Positions 24,159 through 31,542 of a DNA stretch of 64,000 nt are shown piece after piece. A program made the translations under genes and the position numbers. The notes beneath the pieces were generated by a model that ran no database searches, was not told the DNA's origin, and was given only the letters and a program-made list of their open reading frames with translations. Position 1 is the stretch's first letter. Every line of letters begins with the position of its first letter. The stretch is from Pyxidicoccus trucidator (GTDB taxonomy: Bacteria; Myxococcota; Myxococcia; Myxococcales; Myxococcaceae): positions 127,164-191,163 of the forward strand of contig NZ_JAAIXZ010000018.1 of NCBI RefSeq assembly GCF_010894435.1. The letters are read 5' to 3'.

Positions 24159-27100
24159 TCAGCGCGTTGCTCGCGCCCGTCCCTGGGGTGACGACTTCGG
24201 CTGCGGGCCGGAGGCGACCGCCGCCGCCACGCCGAAGACGACGTCGTCATTCTCGTCATAGAAGCCGAAGGTGCAGCTCGACTGGGGGCTGCTGGCCTCC
24301 ACGAACTGCGCCCGGAGCACGTGCTGCCCGGCGCCGCTACCCACGGTGAAGGTGTGGGTGAACGTCTGCGCGCCGCTCGCGGTGCACGTCAGGCCCTGGA
24401 CGAGCGACGTCCACAGCGGGAAGCCCCCCGCCGTCGGCGTGTAGTACAGGTTCAGCCTGTCGGTCGCGTCGTAGCACCACACCTTCACTTCCACGCGCAC
24501 CTGCTTGCCCGGAGTGATGACGCCACCGTCCACGCTCTTCAGCGTGACGCGGTCGATGCTCTCGTCGAAGTGGTAGAAGCCGAAGGGCCCATCCGGGCAG
24601 CCGTCGAGCGTGTTGGGCTCATTCGGCTCGGCGGTGGGGAACTGGCTCCCCCGGCTGTTCACCAACGTCCCCGTGTCACACCCACAGCCGTTGCCGCAGG
24701 CGGGCGTCCCGAGCGCGGCATCGAAGGCCGCGAGTGTGGGCTGGCAGGTTCCACCGCCCGTCTGGGTGGTGAAGCGGAAGGTGCCGCTGTAGTTGCCAGC
24801 GCCGCAGCTGTTCACCGCGCGCGCCCTCCAGAAGTACTGGGTGTTGGCGGCGAGCGCGGCAGAGACGGTCCACGTGCTGGTGCCGAGCGCCGTGGCCGAG
24901 CGCGCCACGCTGGTGAAGTTGACGTCGGTGGCCACCTGCACCTCGTAGGAAGTGGCACCCGTCACATCACTCCAGTCGAGCACCGGAGCGAGCGCGACGC
25001 CCGTCGCCGCGTCCGCGGGGCTCGTCAGGACGGGGCCCGCCACCGGCTGGCAGCTCGCTTCCGTGGTGTTGAAGCTGAAGGGGGTGCTGTAGGCGCCGTT
25101 GGCGCAGTTGTTCACCGCGCGGACGCGCCAGTAGTACCGGGTGCCGTTGGCGAGCGCGGGAGACACAGTCCACGTGCTGGCCCCCAGTGCCGTGGCCGAG
25201 CGCACCACGGTGGTGAAGGTAGAGTCGGTGGCCACCTGCACCTCGTAGGAGGTGGCCCCGGCCACGTCGGCCCAGTCGAGCACCGGTGCCAGCGCCACGT
25301 CCTCCGCCGTGTCCTCGGGGGCGGAGAGGGTGGCCACGCCTGGAGGCGTGCAGGGGCCGCCCGGCGTCGCGCAGACACACGCTGCGGCGGGACCGAAGCA
25401 GGCGCTCGTGCTGGCCGGGACGACCGAGTAGCAATACCGCCTGTCATTGGCGACCTCGCCGTCGGTGTAGGCCGTCCCGGTGACGGTGGCCACCTTCGCC
25501 TTGCCAAAGTCGCAGCCGGCGTAGCCCTCCGTCTTCATCACCCAGTACTCACTCGCGTTGGGCACCGCGTTCCAGCTCAGGGCCACCTGTCCGTCGCTGC
25601 CGGTGGCCGTGGCGGTGGGCGCCGTGCTCGGGCCGCTCGCGCAGCCCGAGTTGGCGGGCGCGGGCGTCTGGCAGGCGATGCCGTGGCGGTTGAAGGCGGC
25701 ATGGATGGCCGTCATGTGCGGCGTGCCGTCGCTCAGGTTGCCGTTGTCGTCGTCCGCGGCCAGCCACTGCATGTAGCCATGGCTCGCGCCGCAGCCGTCC
25801 GACGTGCCGGCGGTGCAGTTGCAGGCGTGCCACGCGCCGATGTTGCCGCTGCCCTGGTAGAAGAGCTTGTTGCCGAGGATGAAGGCGGTGTCGGAGTCGT
25901 AGTTGAACGGCGCGGCCCGGAGGTCCCTGGCCACCAGGTCCCACGCGGCCTGACGGGCGGGCGCGGCGGCGCAGTGCACCTGCCGGCCGCACGGCCCCGT
26001 GCTGGAGCTGCACTTCGTGCACACGAAGTTCTGCGGCGTGGCCGGCGTCTGGTTGGCATGCGCCAGGTAGTCCGCGTCGCGCACGCCCGAGCAGCGGGTG
26101 TTGCACCACGCCGCGCCCGACTGGGCCTCGTTCTGGTTGTAGCCGGTGCCGTCCGGTGTCTTGCCGCAGCCCCGGTCGCTGGTGTGGAAGAAGCCGTAGC
26201 CCACGCACGAGGCCTGCAACCGGTAGATGGACGCGATGTCCGCGTAGCCCTCGCTGGAGTTGCTGAGCGCGCCGCCGGAGTCGAAGTCATCCATGCCGTG
26301 GCCCCACTCGTGGTCGAACACGGCGGCAATCTCACCGGTGTTCCGGCACCCGCCGCCGCTCCGGTAGAAGTTGATGGTGGAGCCGTTCCAGAAGGCGTTG
26401 CAGGTGCTGTTGATGTTGACGTTGGCGGTGAGCTGTCCCTTCAGCCAGGTGTTGTTGGGAAGCCAGCCACGGGCCAGCTCCGCAATCCGGTTCACCTCGT
26501 AGAAGGCCGAGCGCGACGCCGGCGTGTTGCCCGCCCCGCCGCCCCCGGTGGCGCAGTCGTGCTGGCCGTTGGTGCCCCCCAGCTGCATGTTGCCCGTGGA
26601 GGAGCTGAAGCTGATTGCGCCGCAGGTGTCGCTGATGCGCACGTACTTGCCGGCCAGGGTGGTGCTGACGCTGCCGGAGCTGTAGTTGAAGACGCCTGCG
26701 CCGTCCGTGAAGTTGTTGGGAGCGGCCAGGCCCGTGTTGGCCCACGGCATCGGCGAGTCGACCTGCATGGAGCCGCACATCTCGTTGTTCGCGCAGATTT
26801 CCGTGCTGGTCAGCGGGTAGATGCCGCCCTTCACGGTGGCGTCGAGGTAGTGGTTGTCGTCCTCCAGGGCCAGCACCTCGCCCGTCTCGGCATCCACGGT
26901 GACCTTCCAGCGCTCAGACTCCCCCGGGTTCTGGAAGCCATAGGTCCACACGAGGTGATGGCGGTAGCCCTCGCCCACGCCCGGTGCGTCGGCACGGGCC
27001 ATGGGGGCGAGCTCCAGCGTGGGCTGCATCCACAGCTGGCCGGGCGTCTCCAGGAGCCCGAAGCGCTCGCCGCCCGCGGTCAGCGCCTGCTGCGCGTCGA

Positions 27101-27719
27101 GCGTGGGCCGCGTGGAGGTGGTGACGTTGCTCCAGGCCTCGGTGCCCAGCAGCACGAGGTTGCCGTGGCTGAGCGTCGCCACCAGCCGGCCGTGGCGAAC
27201 CGGAATGCCCTCCACCCGCTGCGGGATGAGGACCTGCCAGAGCGTGTCGGTGACCTGGGAGACACGAGGCTCGCCCAGCTGGAGCATGTCCACGCCCAGC
27301 GCGGCCTGGTTGTCGCTGATGAACTTGAAGAGGAGGTCCGCGACGACGGCCTCATCCACCTGCCCCACGGAGCGCCCGAGCTGCTGATGGACGGTGGCGA
27401 GAGAGACCTTGTTGCCCACGCCCGTGCCCGGGATGAGGGGAATGGCGCCCTGGATGGCGGAGGGCGTGCCCGTCAGCGGGTCCAGGTAGACGTGGAAGTC
27501 ACGGCCGTTGCGCGCGAAGAAGTCGTCCCACGCGCCCGGCGCCGCCCCCTTCAGCTTCGGCAGGGCTTCCTCCAGACGGATGTTGGAGATGGGCAGATAC
27601 AGCTCGGGCTTGAAGAAGGCCTGACTCGCCAGCGTGCTCGGCTGGGAGGGCTGGAAGGCCCACCCCAGCGCGCTGACACACAACACGAGACAGGCGACCC
27701 ACTTCGACGCATGGCGCAT
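24159..27719 (-). CDS. Large secreted zinc metalloprotease with two fibronectin-type domains
   Basis: 1186 aa. Signal peptide: residues 1-21 (ACLVLCVSALGWAF). The N-terminal ~330 residues look like an FTP/PepSY-type propeptide (RWKVTVDAETGEVLALEDD) that would keep the enzyme inactive. The gluzincin motif HEWGH is at 470-474, with the third ligand Glu in SEGYAD, resembling M4/M36 fungalysin-type proteases. Many Cys follow (possible disulfides). Two near-identical 88-aa fibronectin-III-like domains lie near residues 800-985, then a beta-sandwich C-terminus. ATG 27719 follows TTGGGGGCC and starts a clean signal peptide. Likely a predatory exoenzyme. Confidence 0.9.
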   Translation of the reverse strand: MRHASKWVACLVLCVSALGWAFQPSQPSTLASQAFFKPELYLPISNIRLEEALPKLKGAAPGAWDDFFARNGRDFHVYLDPLTGTPSAIQGAIPLIPGTGVGNKVSLATVHQQLGRSVGQVDEAVVADLLFKFISDNQAALGVDMLQLGEPRVSQVTDTLWQVLIPQRVEGIPVRHGRLVATLSHGNLVLLGTEAWSNVTTSTRPTLDAQQALTAGGERFGLLETPGQLWMQPTLELAPMARADAPGVGEGYRHHLVWTYGFQNPGESERWKVTVDAETGEVLALEDDNHYLDATVKGGIYPLTSTEICANNEMCGSMQVDSPMPWANTGLAAPNNFTDGAGVFNYSSGSVSTTLAGKYVRISDTCGAISFSSSTGNMQLGGTNGQHDCATGGGGAGNTPASRSAFYEVNRIAELARGWLPNNTWLKGQLTANVNINSTCNAFWNGSTINFYRSGGGCRNTGEIAAVFDHEWGHGMDDFDSGGALSNSSEGYADIASIYRLQASCVGYGFFHTSDRGCGKTPDGTGYNQNEAQSGAAWCNTRCSGVRDADYLAHANQTPATPQNFVCTKCSSSTGPCGRQVHCAAAPARQAAWDLVARDLRAAPFNYDSDTAFILGNKLFYQGSGNIGAWHACNCTAGTSDGCGASHGYMQWLAADDDNGNLSDGTPHMTAIHAAFNRHGIACQTPAPANSGCASGPSTAPTATATGSDGQVALSWNAVPNASEYWVMKTEGYAGCDFGKAKVATVTGTAYTDGEVANDRRYCYSVVPASTSACFGPAAACVCATPGGPCTPPGVATLSAPEDTAEDVALAPVLDWADVAGATSYEVQVATDSTFTTVVRSATALGASTWTVSPALANGTRYYWRVRAVNNCANGAYSTPFSFNTTEASCQPVAGPVLTSPADAATGVALAPVLDWSDVTGATSYEVQVATDVNFTSVARSATALGTSTWTVSAALAANTQYFWRARAVNSCGAGNYSGTFRFTTQTGGGTCQPTLAAFDAALGTPACGNGCGCDTGTLVNSRGSQFPTAEPNEPNTLDGCPDGPFGFYHFDESIDRVTLKSVDGGVITPGKQVRVEVKVWCYDATDRLNLYYTPTAGGFPLWTSLVQGLTCTASGAQTFTHTFTVGSGAGQHVLRAQFVEASSPQSSCTFGFYDENDDVVFGVAAAVASGPQPKSSPQGRARATR
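24766..25333 (-). repeat. Tandem duplicated Fn3-like coding units
   Basis: Two adjacent units of about 265 bp inside the metalloprotease gene (roughly 25063-25333 and 24766-25033) encode nearly the same domain: VALAPVLDW, then GATSYEVQVATD, RSATALG and STWTVS, then YYWR or YFWR followed by RAVN. The strong identity suggests recent internal duplication. Boundaries are approximate. Confidence 0.75.
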
Positions 27720-28086
27720 ACGGCCCCCAACGGAGTCGGTGGAAACGGCTTGGCGGCGCCCCATACCCGGAGCGCGTCCCCAGTCGAACCCGGCGTGCGT
27801 CCCCGTAAAACCATTACTTCCTGGAAATGTTAGCCAAACAGACAAATCTGCTTTGCCAACTCTTTACGCTATCCGCCCGTGAACAAAGCCGCGCTGGGGC
27901 CCGAGGAGCTGGCTGCGGAGAACGCTCCCTCCGCCTTCCAGGCAGGCGACCCGGGCCCCCACGCACCCGATGTGCCCCGGCATCACACGTCTCCGCTCCC
28001 GCACTCAAGAAGAGTGAGGGGACGCGGAGGCCATGCCGGCTACCGAGCCCCTCGAACCCAACCCAGACCCAAGAGGAGCAACCCGC
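27720..28086. other. Divergent intergenic region with low-GC patch
   Basis: The 367-bp gap separates the minus-strand metalloprotease gene from the plus-strand peptide operon and must hold both promoters. Around 27810-27880 the base composition drops clearly (runs such as GTAAAACCATTACTTCC and CAGACAAATCTGC), unlike the rest of the window. I could not fit a consensus -35/-10 pair with 16-18 bp spacing. Plus-strand frames here look non-coding. AAGAGGAGCAA at the right edge is the ribosome site of the precursor gene. Confidence 0.5.
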
Positions 28087-28278
28087 ATGCGCACCCAGAA
28101 CGATCCCCAGATCTCCTTCGAGCTGAAGGACACCCAGCTGAAATCCATCGAGGAGTCGCGCCAGTCGTCGAACGGCAAGCTGACCATCAAGACCGCGGTC
28201 CGCGCCGGCGCCGCCTCGACGGGGTTCGACTGCATCTACTTCGCGCGCAACGCTCCGTTCGCGCCCGAGCACGTGTAA
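28087..28278 (+). CDS. Putative ribosomal peptide (RiPP/microcin-like) precursor, 63 aa
   Basis: Small peptide with a polar leader beginning MRTQNDPQISFELKDTQLKS and a short, different C-terminal part. ATG 28087 follows AAGAGGAG at ideal spacing; an in-frame ATG at 28033 lacks a ribosome site. A Gly-Ala pair at 41-42 (TAVRAGA) resembles the double-glycine-type site cut by C39 peptidases. Cutting there would leave a 21-residue core (43-63) containing FDCIYFARNAPFAP, with one Cys (49), Asp48, Tyr51, Asn55 and a C-terminal EHV. The first gene of an operon with an oxidative enzyme, a C39 exporter and a HlyD protein. The precursor role is inference from size and context; no known RiPP leader family was recognised. 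Confidence 0.7.
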   Translation: MRTQNDPQISFELKDTQLKSIEESRQSSNGKLTIKTAVRAGAASTGFDCIYFARNAPFAPEHV

Positions 28279-28310
28279 CGGCCCCGTGAAAGGACAAGGA
28301 GGATGCGCCC

Positions 28311-29066
28311 ATGAATGTCGTTGCTGAAATCACCTTGAAGGAGCTCGAGGAGCACCAGCTCGGACCGCTCGAGCGTTACAGTGAATGCCTCAGGAACACC
28401 TTCGAGGCGCATCCTCCTCCCTTCAGCACGGACTGGTACGGCGACCAGTTCCGGGAGATGGCACGAGACCCGGAGTGGTTCGCGAACATCATCGTGGGCA
28501 ATGCATCCACCGAGGGATGGGGCTCCGGGAAGCTCTGGTACCTCGCGGGGAAGACCCCCGACGCCCACGTCTCCACGCTCATCCAGCAGCACGCGATGGA
28601 TGAGGCGCGACACTCGCGGATGTACTCGCACATGGTCGAGCGCATCTTCCCGGGCACGGTGAATGACACCCTCCGGGAGGAGCTCAAGGGGCTCGCGCCA
28701 GCGTACCGGCTTGGAGACAAGCCGGACCGGCTGCCGCCCTACAGCGACACGGACATCCTGGACAACCTGCTCCAGATGAACCTGGCGGAGATCCGCACCC
28801 TGGTGAACCAGCTGCTGGCCCGGCCAGTGCTGCTGACGTACTGCCCGCGGGAGTCGCGGTCCCGGCTGGAGCACATGCTCGACCGGCTCATGTGGGACGA
28901 GTCGAGGCACGTGGGCTACACGGGCCAGCTCCTGGACCAGGCCCTGGCCACCCGGGACGCCGCCTTCGTGCTGGATATCGCCCCCACCCGCATCGTCCAG
29001 CTCAACGAGCTGACCCTCGACGAGGTGGGCCGCGCCAGGGCGAATCCACAGACGGCCTTCGCCTGA
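28311..29066 (+). CDS. Ferritin-like diiron protein, putative peptide-modifying oxidase
   Basis: 251-aa helical protein with a full ferritin-like diiron ligand set: Glu68 (STEGWGSGKLW), Glu98 and His101 (MDEARH), Glu160 (NLAEIR), Glu197 and His200 (WDESRH). Two E-x-x-H motifs plus two further Glu match rubrerythrin/ribonucleotide-reductase-like and N-oxygenase families, which activate O2. It begins 33 nt after the peptide gene (ribosome site AAGGAGG), so it is the most likely enzyme acting on that peptide. The chemistry (hydroxylation, desaturation, Cys or Tyr oxidation, crosslinking) cannot be read from sequence. An iron-storage role is less likely at this length and context. Confidence 0.82.
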   Translation: MNVVAEITLKELEEHQLGPLERYSECLRNTFEAHPPPFSTDWYGDQFREMARDPEWFANIIVGNASTEGWGSGKLWYLAGKTPDAHVSTLIQQHAMDEARHSRMYSHMVERIFPGTVNDTLREELKGLAPAYRLGDKPDRLPPYSDTDILDNLLQMNLAEIRTLVNQLLARPVLLTYCPRESRSRLEHMLDRLMWDESRHVGYTGQLLDQALATRDAAFVLDIAPTRIVQLNELTLDEVGRARANPQTAFA

Positions 29067-29108
29067 GCCGCGGCAGTAGCCGTTGTTGCACCCAAGGGGG
29101 GATTCCAA

Positions 29109-30350
29109 TTGAGCCGACCTGCCATCAGTCCGCGCCTCACCGAGCTCCGCCGTCGTGTCGACTCGGGCGACACCGCCGCCGTCGAGGCGTTCTGGCAGCG
29201 GCTCACCCGTGAAGGCGCCCCGCTGCTCGAAGCGCTGGAAGAGGACCGGGAGCACCTGCTCCTCACCCTCGTCTGGCGGACGGAGGCGCCGGTGCGGAAC
29301 GTGGTGGTGGTGCCGGGGCTGGAGTCCACCTGGAACCCCGGACAGAACCAGCTGGAGCGGATGCCAGGGACGAATCTCTGGCACCGCACCTGGCGGGTGA
29401 GGCGCGACCTTCACACCACCTACTGCTTCTCTCCCGACGAGCCGCTCCGCGCCCTCCATGAGCTGGAGCGCGAGGAGGAAGCCCTCTACCTCCAGGAGCG
29501 GATGAAGGTCTGGCACCCCGACGCGCTCAACCCGCGCCGCTTCTCCCCCCACCCGTCGCTGCCACCCATGTCCGTCATCGAGCTGCCAGAGGCGCCGGGA
29601 CGGCGCTGGCTGGCGCGCCGTGAGGATGTCCCGGCGGGCCGGCTCGACCAGGGCGTGTTCCGGGACGCCCGCTCCGGCCGGGAGCGGGGCTTCTGGCTGT
29701 ACCAGCCGCCCGGCGACTTCATGGAGGACGCCCCCGCGCTCCTGGTGCTGTGCGACGGCGCGGGCCACCTGGAGCTCGGTGTCACGGAGGTCCTCGACAC
29801 CCTCGTCCACGAGCGCCGCATTCCGCCGCTGGTCTGCCTCCTGCTCGAGCACACGGACCGCAACGTGGAGCTGCCGTGCAACGACGCGTTCGTGGAGGAG
29901 CTGGCGACGGGGCTGCTGCCTTGTGTGCGGAGCGAGCTGCGGCTCCCCGAGGACGCGGCCCGGACGGTGGTGGGGGGCTGGAGCTTCGGCGGGCTCGCGG
30001 CGGCGTTCGCCGGGCTCCGCCATCCGGAGGTCTTCGGCAACGTGCTGTCGCAGTCCGGCTCCTTCTGGTGGGCCCCGGACGGAGCGGAGGAGCACGAGTG
30101 GCTCGCCTCCGAGTTCGCCCGCGCCCCCCGCCAGCAGGTCCGCTTCCACCTCAACGTCGGCCTGCTGGAGAGCGGCCCCTCTCCGAAGAACAGCCCGAGC
30201 CAGCTCGTCGCCAACCGCCACCTGCGCGACGTGCTGCGGGCGCGCGGCTACGACGTCTCGTACCGCGAGCTCAACGGAGGCCACGACTACATCGGCTGGC
30301 CCGGGGGCCTCGCGGACGGGCTGATTTCCCTGCTCGGAAGAGAGGCCTGA
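29109..30350 (+). CDS. Enterochelin-esterase-like alpha/beta hydrolase (Fes-type)
   Basis: 413 aa. The N-terminal ~150 residues match the Fes N-terminal domain (TLVWRTEAPVRNVVVV, MPGTNLWHRTWRVRRDLHTTYCFSPD). The C-terminal domain is esterase-D-like, with nucleophile Ser292 in GGWSFGG and His in GGHDYIGW; FWLYQPP and LLVLCDGAGH precede it. Fes enzymes hydrolyse catecholate siderophore esters. In siderophore-microcin clusters (MceD-type) a Fes relative helps build the peptide-siderophore link. Start TTG 29109 is supported by AAGGGGGG 10 nt upstream. It is followed after one nt by the HlyD gene, so it belongs to this operon. Actual substrate unknown. Confidence 0.86.
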   Translation: MSRPAISPRLTELRRRVDSGDTAAVEAFWQRLTREGAPLLEALEEDREHLLLTLVWRTEAPVRNVVVVPGLESTWNPGQNQLERMPGTNLWHRTWRVRRDLHTTYCFSPDEPLRALHELEREEEALYLQERMKVWHPDALNPRRFSPHPSLPPMSVIELPEAPGRRWLARREDVPAGRLDQGVFRDARSGRERGFWLYQPPGDFMEDAPALLVLCDGAGHLELGVTEVLDTLVHERRIPPLVCLLLEHTDRNVELPCNDAFVEELATGLLPCVRSELRLPEDAARTVVGGWSFGGLAAAFAGLRHPEVFGNVLSQSGSFWWAPDGAEEHEWLASEFARAPRQQVRFHLNVGLLESGPSPKNSPSQLVANRHLRDVLRARGYDVSYRELNGGHDYIGWPGGLADGLISLLGREA

Positions 30351-30351
30351 C

Positions 30352-31542
30352 GTGTCGGCGAACTTCTCCCACTCCCTGCGCGCGCTCCGTGAGGACGGCT
30401 TCCGGCGGCCCGGTCAGGTCCTGCTCATCCTGGCGCTGCTGGCCTGCGGCTGGCTCGCGTGGTTCGTCTTCGCGCGCGTCACCGTGTACGAGGTCTCCGA
30501 GGACGCGCGGCTCGAGGTGGACCGGGCCGTCTATCCGGTGGAAGCGCAGGTGGACGGCCGCATCCTCGTAAGCCGGCTGGACATCGGCCGGAACGTCCAG
30601 CAGGGCGAGGTGCTGCTGGAGCTCGATTCGAGCAACCAGCGGCTCAAGCTCCAGGAGGAGCAGACACGCCTCGACACCCTGCTGCCACAGCTGGACACAC
30701 TGCGGAGCGAGCTCGCGGCGCAGCGGCAGGCCCTGGATTCGGGCCAGCTGGCGTCGGGCTCGGAGCTGAACGAGGCGCGGGCCCGGCAGCGGGAAGCGCG
30801 GGCCGCGCTGTCCTACGCCGTCGAGGAGCAGGCCCGGCTGGAGCCCCTCAAGAAGAGCCAGGCCATCGGTGAGCTGGAGTTCCTCAAGGTCCAGGCCGAG
30901 CGGGAGAAGCGGCGGGCCGCGCTGGACGCCGCCGAGCAGCAGGCCGACCGCCTCAAGTCGGAGCGCCTGAACCGACAAAGCCAGGGGTTGGCCCAGGTGG
31001 CGCGGCTGGAGCGGGAGCTGGCCTCCATGGAGGGGCTCATCACCACCTCCAAGGCGCGCATCGCCTCCCTCACCCACGAGCTGGAGCAGTTCGTCCTGCG
31101 GGCCCCCGCGAGCGGACAGGTGGGCGAGGTGGCGCGGCTCCAGCCCGGCTCGGAGGTGAAGCGGGGAGACCGGCTGGCGGTGCTGATACCGCCCGGCCAG
31201 CTTCGCATCGTCGCCGACTTCCCGACCTCCCATGCGCTGGGGCGCATCCGCCCCGGACAGACGGCCCGGCTGCGCCTCCAGGGCTTTCCGTGGACGGAGT
31301 ACGGCACCGTCAACGCCAGGGTGAGCAGGCTCGCGTCGGAAGCGCGCGACGGAAAGGTCCGGGTGGAGTGCGAGCTGTTGCCCGACGCGGGCTCCACCAT
31401 TCCCCGCCAGCACGGCCTGCCCGGCACGCTGGAAGTCGCGGTGGATGACCTGTCGCCAGCGCTGCTGATTCTTCGCGAGGCGGGACAGAAGCTGGGCACC
31501 GCCGCGAGCCCACCTGCGCCCGCCCCGGGAGCCGCGTCATGA
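30352..31542 (+). CDS. HlyD-family periplasmic adaptor
   Basis: 396-aa membrane-fusion protein. One N-terminal transmembrane helix (about residues 22-42: QVLLILALLACGWLAWFVF). The lipoyl/barrel-sandwich half (YPVEAQVDGRILVSRLDIGRNVQQGEVLLELDS) is followed by a long coiled coil (about 95-250), the second lipoyl half (LRAPASGQVGEVARLQPGSEVKRGD) and a beta-barrel domain. It links an inner-membrane ABC exporter to an outer-membrane channel. Start GTG 30352; its end overlaps the ABC gene ATG by 4 nt, so they are coupled. No TolC homologue is in the window. Confidence 0.92.
   Translation: MSANFSHSLRALREDGFRRPGQVLLILALLACGWLAWFVFARVTVYEVSEDARLEVDRAVYPVEAQVDGRILVSRLDIGRNVQQGEVLLELDSSNQRLKLQEEQTRLDTLLPQLDTLRSELAAQRQALDSGQLASGSELNEARARQREARAALSYAVEEQARLEPLKKSQAIGELEFLKVQAEREKRRAALDAAEQQADRLKSERLNRQSQGLAQVARLERELASMEGLITTSKARIASLTHELEQFVLRAPASGQVGEVARLQPGSEVKRGDRLAVLIPPGQLRIVADFPTSHALGRIRPGQTARLRLQGFPWTEYGTVNARVSRLASEARDGKVRVECELLPDAGSTIPRQHGLPGTLEVAVDDLSPALLILREAGQKLGTAASPPAPAPGAAS

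Noticed and set aside
24321..27833. 1170-aa plus-strand open frame
   Set aside because: Exactly antisense to the metalloprotease; composition (Arg/Ala/Gly/His-rich, no motifs) is the usual GC-rich shadow.
27879..28289. 136-aa plus-strand frame overlapping the precursor
   Set aside because: Arg/Pro/His-rich, no ribosome site; the precursor frame at 28087 has a strong one.
28236..30284. 682-aa minus-strand open frame across the peptide operon
   Set aside because: Runs through several clear plus-strand genes and their junctions; shadow.
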